Both the position numbers and the translations under genes were made by a program. Under the pieces are notes generated by a model, which saw only the letters and a list, made by a program, of their open reading frames with translations, made no database searches and was not told the DNA's origin. From Formicarius rufipectus (lineage: Eukaryota > Chordata > Aves > Passeriformes > Formicariidae), in assembly GCA_013399695.1 (NCBI GenBank), contig VXAU01004949.1, positions 132,415-196,414 on the forward strand: a stretch of 64,000 nucleotides of DNA, given 5' to 3'. Below, piece by piece: positions 60,346 to 64,000 of this stretch; position 1 is the first letter of the stretch, and each line of letters starts with the position of its first letter.

Positions 60346-63300
60346 GCTCTCAAAAACGTCGTTAGTCAGCCTGCCTGTGTGTCCACTATCTGAGCACCTA
60401 CCAGACTGCATCTGCCATTTCTCATCTCCAGGTTTAAAGCTTTAATTAGGAACCTCCTGCATATCTGGCCTTCACAAGCGCCATCTGGCACTCTGCAGAA
60501 AATATACTCTGTTTTAGTTACTGGCAAATCCCAGGAAGGTAATTTCTGTGTGTTAGATGCAGGGACTGGAGGCACAGAGGATGGGGGTAAAAACTTCCAA
60601 AGCATTTCAGAGCAGAAAGAATCTAATGGGAAAAGGAACTCTGCATCCAAGTTTGTGTTAGCACTTACAGTATTTATGAAGATGAAGCTTTATGCAAACA
60701 TCTTCATTGTTGTGACTTCTACATAAGGACTATACTGCAGCATGCTGGAGAATGACCAGGTTTACCACTTCCCAGGCCAGAACTGGAAAACACAAGACTA
60801 TTTCATTTGTATGTCTTTCCTTTTCAGTGTGTATCATCACCAAGATTCAACTTTTTTTTTTCCTCAGTATTTGCAGCCATATAACGGGTTTTGTTACAAG
60901 CTAGGGCATGTCTGCTTAAATGAAATCCTTGAACTCTCTCCAGTTTTGTAATACCCTCCACTCAGGAATGTCTGTAACTTTTTCATCATAATATGTACAA
61001 CTTTCATTTCTATCACTCCTTCTAATAGAACACTAAGCTGTTGATTCTAATTCTAAATACTCAACTGTAGCTATAGAGATGCAACTCTGGTTAACGAATC
61101 TCTGAAAGAAGAACAGCAACCACTCTATCCAAAGTCTTGAAAGCCTATCAGAAGGTGCTTGCCTGTGGTTGCCTGCAACAATTGTCAGTCCAAGAGATAA
61201 CATTTTCCGAGGCATGTCTTTAGACATTCCCCATTAGATGGGGAACTGCACAGACATTGACTTGTATTTGTAATGTCTCTCCCTCTAATAGTCTGCTGTA
61301 GAGATGAACTGTGATTGCTCCAGCCTTGCGTATTACAAAAAACCCACAGCAATGGAACAAAAATATATCCCAACAAGAGCTGGCTGCTGAGAGGCCAGAT
61401 TTATTAATTGTAAATTCAATGACAGCAAGCAGCACAATGAAAGACACCACCCACAAGATCTTTTTCAGTGCTGCAAATTATACAGAAGGAAATCTGGAGT
61501 TTTAACAACTCAATTCTCCTTCAACAAAAGCAGCATGAGTCCAACTAGAAAAGTCAAGAAAATACAATTAGGATAGAGGGACAAAACCTGAGAATAATAA
61601 GTAGCACTTGAAAGGAACATTGGAAGATACAGACGTGGTTGGATTAAGTTTCTTTTTGCAGGAAGTACTTTAAAAGGTGTCTCTTCTTGGGGTTTAATTT
61701 GGAATATTATCTCTGCATGGGGCTAGTGAAGACAGCTTTTAGATATGCCAGCTTTCACAAAAAGTAGCAAAAAGGTTCTATTTACTTGCAGTCATTTTTA
61801 AGGGTACATGCAGTGCAAGGAAAAGTGTTCAGGCTAAGCTATAACTGAGCATTAGTTTCTCTCAACCCTCCTTCTGATCTTGTGTTTAAGCTTGTTTTCT
61901 TCTGACATCAGCTGCAATATTGCTACAGTGACATATTTTATGCTGGAATTGGCTATACTTCCATGATTAAAGTATTTTATATTGAAAAGAACTGCAGGAT
62001 CACTAGCCTAATGTGTGCTAAAATATTATGAACATTCAATTTGTTTTGTATTTTGGATGTAAATTCCATAGGGACCATTGGTTTCAACCCTGAGGGTTTA
62101 AATCCCCAGGTGATAAAAATCTCCATACAACCTTTAGCACTGAGGAAAGCAAAAGACATTGGGCCATTATTCTTTGTGGTTGCACAGAGAGGGGAAAGAG
62201 TTACTCTTTTCTCATCCTTAATTTGGTTTCCTGGTATCCTCTGGGGAGCTCTGTGGGGCCACTTCAGACACACACGAAAATGGCACTCGAGGTTTAGGTC
62301 TCCAAAATTCACCTTCAGTGTCTCCTCACCAAAGCATTTGGACGGAGGCTTTTCAGAAACTTCCACAGTAGGCAGGCAGGGTCTGGTGGGTCCCTGCTCA
62401 CTTTGTTGAAAACTCACTCCTAATTGCAGGCAGTAAATGGTCTGGCAAAACTACTTCCTTCTCCTCCCATGGAAACACTCACGCCTTTGAACTCTCTGAA
62501 CGCAATCAGAGGTCAAAGTCTTTGTGACCAGTCTTGACACTATAGTTTCAATGGCATTTTGCCTGGAGGTATTAACATGTTCTTGTCTCAAGTTGAGCTA
62601 AGAGGAAATTTATTATCTCCTGTTGTTCTGTTGATCTAGTGAATGGCTCTTTAGGAAACAATAGAGAAAATTCTTATTAATGGTGAACATGTCATCCATT
62701 ATAAACCACCATGCTTTCAAAGAGATCAGAATTTTATGAAATGTATAAGAAAATGTTACTTTGACCATAATCATCAGTCTTAATCATTTACCACAGCAAG
62801 AACTTTGTTGGTAAAGGCATGCAGCTCACAGATGCATGGTAAAAAGCAGTGACAGCAAAACGGTTTTTTAAGTGAGGATTTTTGCCACAAAATAACATTC
62901 ACTGGAATGTTTGGCTAAAATACTGCACAGATAAATTGAGCCAAGTGAAAACTGAGGATTTTATGTCACTGGTGCAACGAGAAGATATCTTGATTGCTTT
63001 TTAAAAGACTTAAAATGTACTAATGTTATCTGAAAAGAAAAAAAAAAACACAACAGTTTTCTTGGAATATGAGGCATTTTTTGGAACTCAAACAGCACTT
63101 ACAGTGCTACTCCTATTACAGTATGAACAATTTCTCCTCACCTCTTACCATACTGTATGGTTTTTCACATCTGATTTATCACATTCTAACATAATGACTC
63201 AGCTGTATTTCTTTCATACAGTATTCTATTCACTCTCAAGGGAAAGAGGAAGCAATGCAGTGGCTGTGCAGAGACCTCTTTCAGTTACAACAGAGAACAA

Positions 63301-64000
63301 TTAACATTACCTCATTAACTTTTGTGGTTCCTTGAAAGAAAAAAAATCCTGATTTTCCTCTCTCCATCTGCCACTATTATTCAGGACAGACGGTTGGGTG
63401 AGAAGCGAGTTGTTATAATTTGAACAAAATCTTCAGGGCAGAAATCCATGACTGCTGAAATGACTGCCCAGACTACCCTCCTGCTCCCAAACTGGCAAAC
63501 TTGGAAGGAAAAACCCCATTTCTACATTGTTAATAAGGAAGGAGAATATCTAATTCTCTCTGATTTTTTTTTTAAAATGGTAACACAACTGAAACACTTT
63601 CATAAAATCCCAGAAGAGATGAAGCACAGCTTGTACCCCAGATGGCTGGCAGGATGCATCATACTCTTCCTGCCCCTGAATCCTGAGCTACAGACCTTTG
63701 GTCAGTGGAAACAGGAGCATGAAGAGCATGCAATGGACACAGCTGAAAAGCTGAGATTATGACCCCATCTATGTTTAGGTCATGTATTATAGAGAGTCAG
63801 GGACCTCTGAGTTTTCTGAATACAAGGGTCTGCTAATACTGGGGCTGAAAGGGGATGTGTATATCTGTCAGCTGAAGGAATGGCCAGTCATCAATCACTG
63901 CCTACAGACCATCCCAGGAGATGCAGGGTATGACTGCACTGCACTGGGAAGAGGCATTCTAGCATTTGACCCCTTCCAGTGCTAGTGTTGGTGTAACTTG
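60346..64000. other. Noncoding stretch to window end
   Basis: Opposed frames of 122 and 146 codons at 61977-62417 and a 104-codon frame at 63448-63762 have no recognisable domain. A runs occur at 63030-63048. No repeat family or RNA gene is recognised. Confidence 0.5.

Noticed and set aside
61977..62417. 146-codon minus and 122-codon plus ORFs, mutually overlapping
   Set aside because: Mirror frames of the same DNA with no recognisable family; most likely a local lack of stops.
1..64000. CRISPR array, operon, phage or bacterial defence system
   Set aside because: No spaced direct repeats, no Shine-Dalgarno-linked ORF chains and no prokaryotic gene content; the sequence is avian nuclear DNA.

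Overview
This is a gene-poor stretch of a vertebrate nuclear genome, almost certainly a bird and probably a passerine or another landbird. Bird assignment rests on several truncated CR1 retrotransposon fragments ending in the ATTCTATGATTCT-type CR1 3' terminus (near 1.15-1.43 kb, 12.7-13.03 kb and 49.0-49.15 kb), low repeat density, short simple repeats, and LTRs with the look of avian endogenous retroviruses. The sequence is AT-rich with isolated GC/CpG-rich islands, and each of those islands looks like a relatively young insertion. A 37-base N gap (58574-58610) and two single Ns (22210, 47286) show that this is draft assembly.

I find no protein-coding gene that I can name and no convincing exon chain. 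The longest open frames (51535-52269 plus strand, 244 codons; 29368-29895 plus strand, 175 codons) match no family I recognise. They are listed only as uncharacterised ORFs. Two shorter minus-strand segments (2292-2809 and 31845-32111) read like protein and could be relics of exons or retrocopies, at low confidence. Nothing suggests an operon, phage, CRISPR array or any prokaryotic system.

Layout. 0-9.9 kb: (AAGG)n at the window edge, a CR1 fragment, a possible pseudogene, a (GATA)n array and A/T-rich runs. 9.9-25 kb: desert with several stretches resembling conserved noncoding elements, a composite CR1, an ancient MIR/CORE-SINE-like relic and a notable hairpin at 15.92 kb. 25-35 kb: microsatellites, uncharacterised ORFs and a perfect 18-bp palindrome at 33.05 kb. 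35.1-35.4 kb: a retroviral-type LTR with GC box, CCAAT boxes, TATA box and AATAAA. 38.3-38.55 kb: the best-defined element, a young tRNA-derived SINE with intact A and B boxes, flanked by a perfect 13-bp target site duplication and lacking a poly(A) tail. 46.9-47.35 kb (minus) and 58.09-58.6 kb (plus): two LTR-like islands sharing a nearly identical block, so probably one LTR family. 53.2-53.85, 57.3-57.6 and 60.1-60.35 kb: further candidate conserved noncoding elements, with an 11-bp-arm palindrome at 59.65 kb.

The most interesting item is the SINE. Its long, exact target site duplication and lack of poly(A) argue that its partner was neither CR1 nor L1, the first of which dominates bird genomes. 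It was more likely an RTE-type LINE, such as the horizontally acquired AviRTE known from some tropical bird lineages. The partner assignment is inference; the element and its duplications are read directly.
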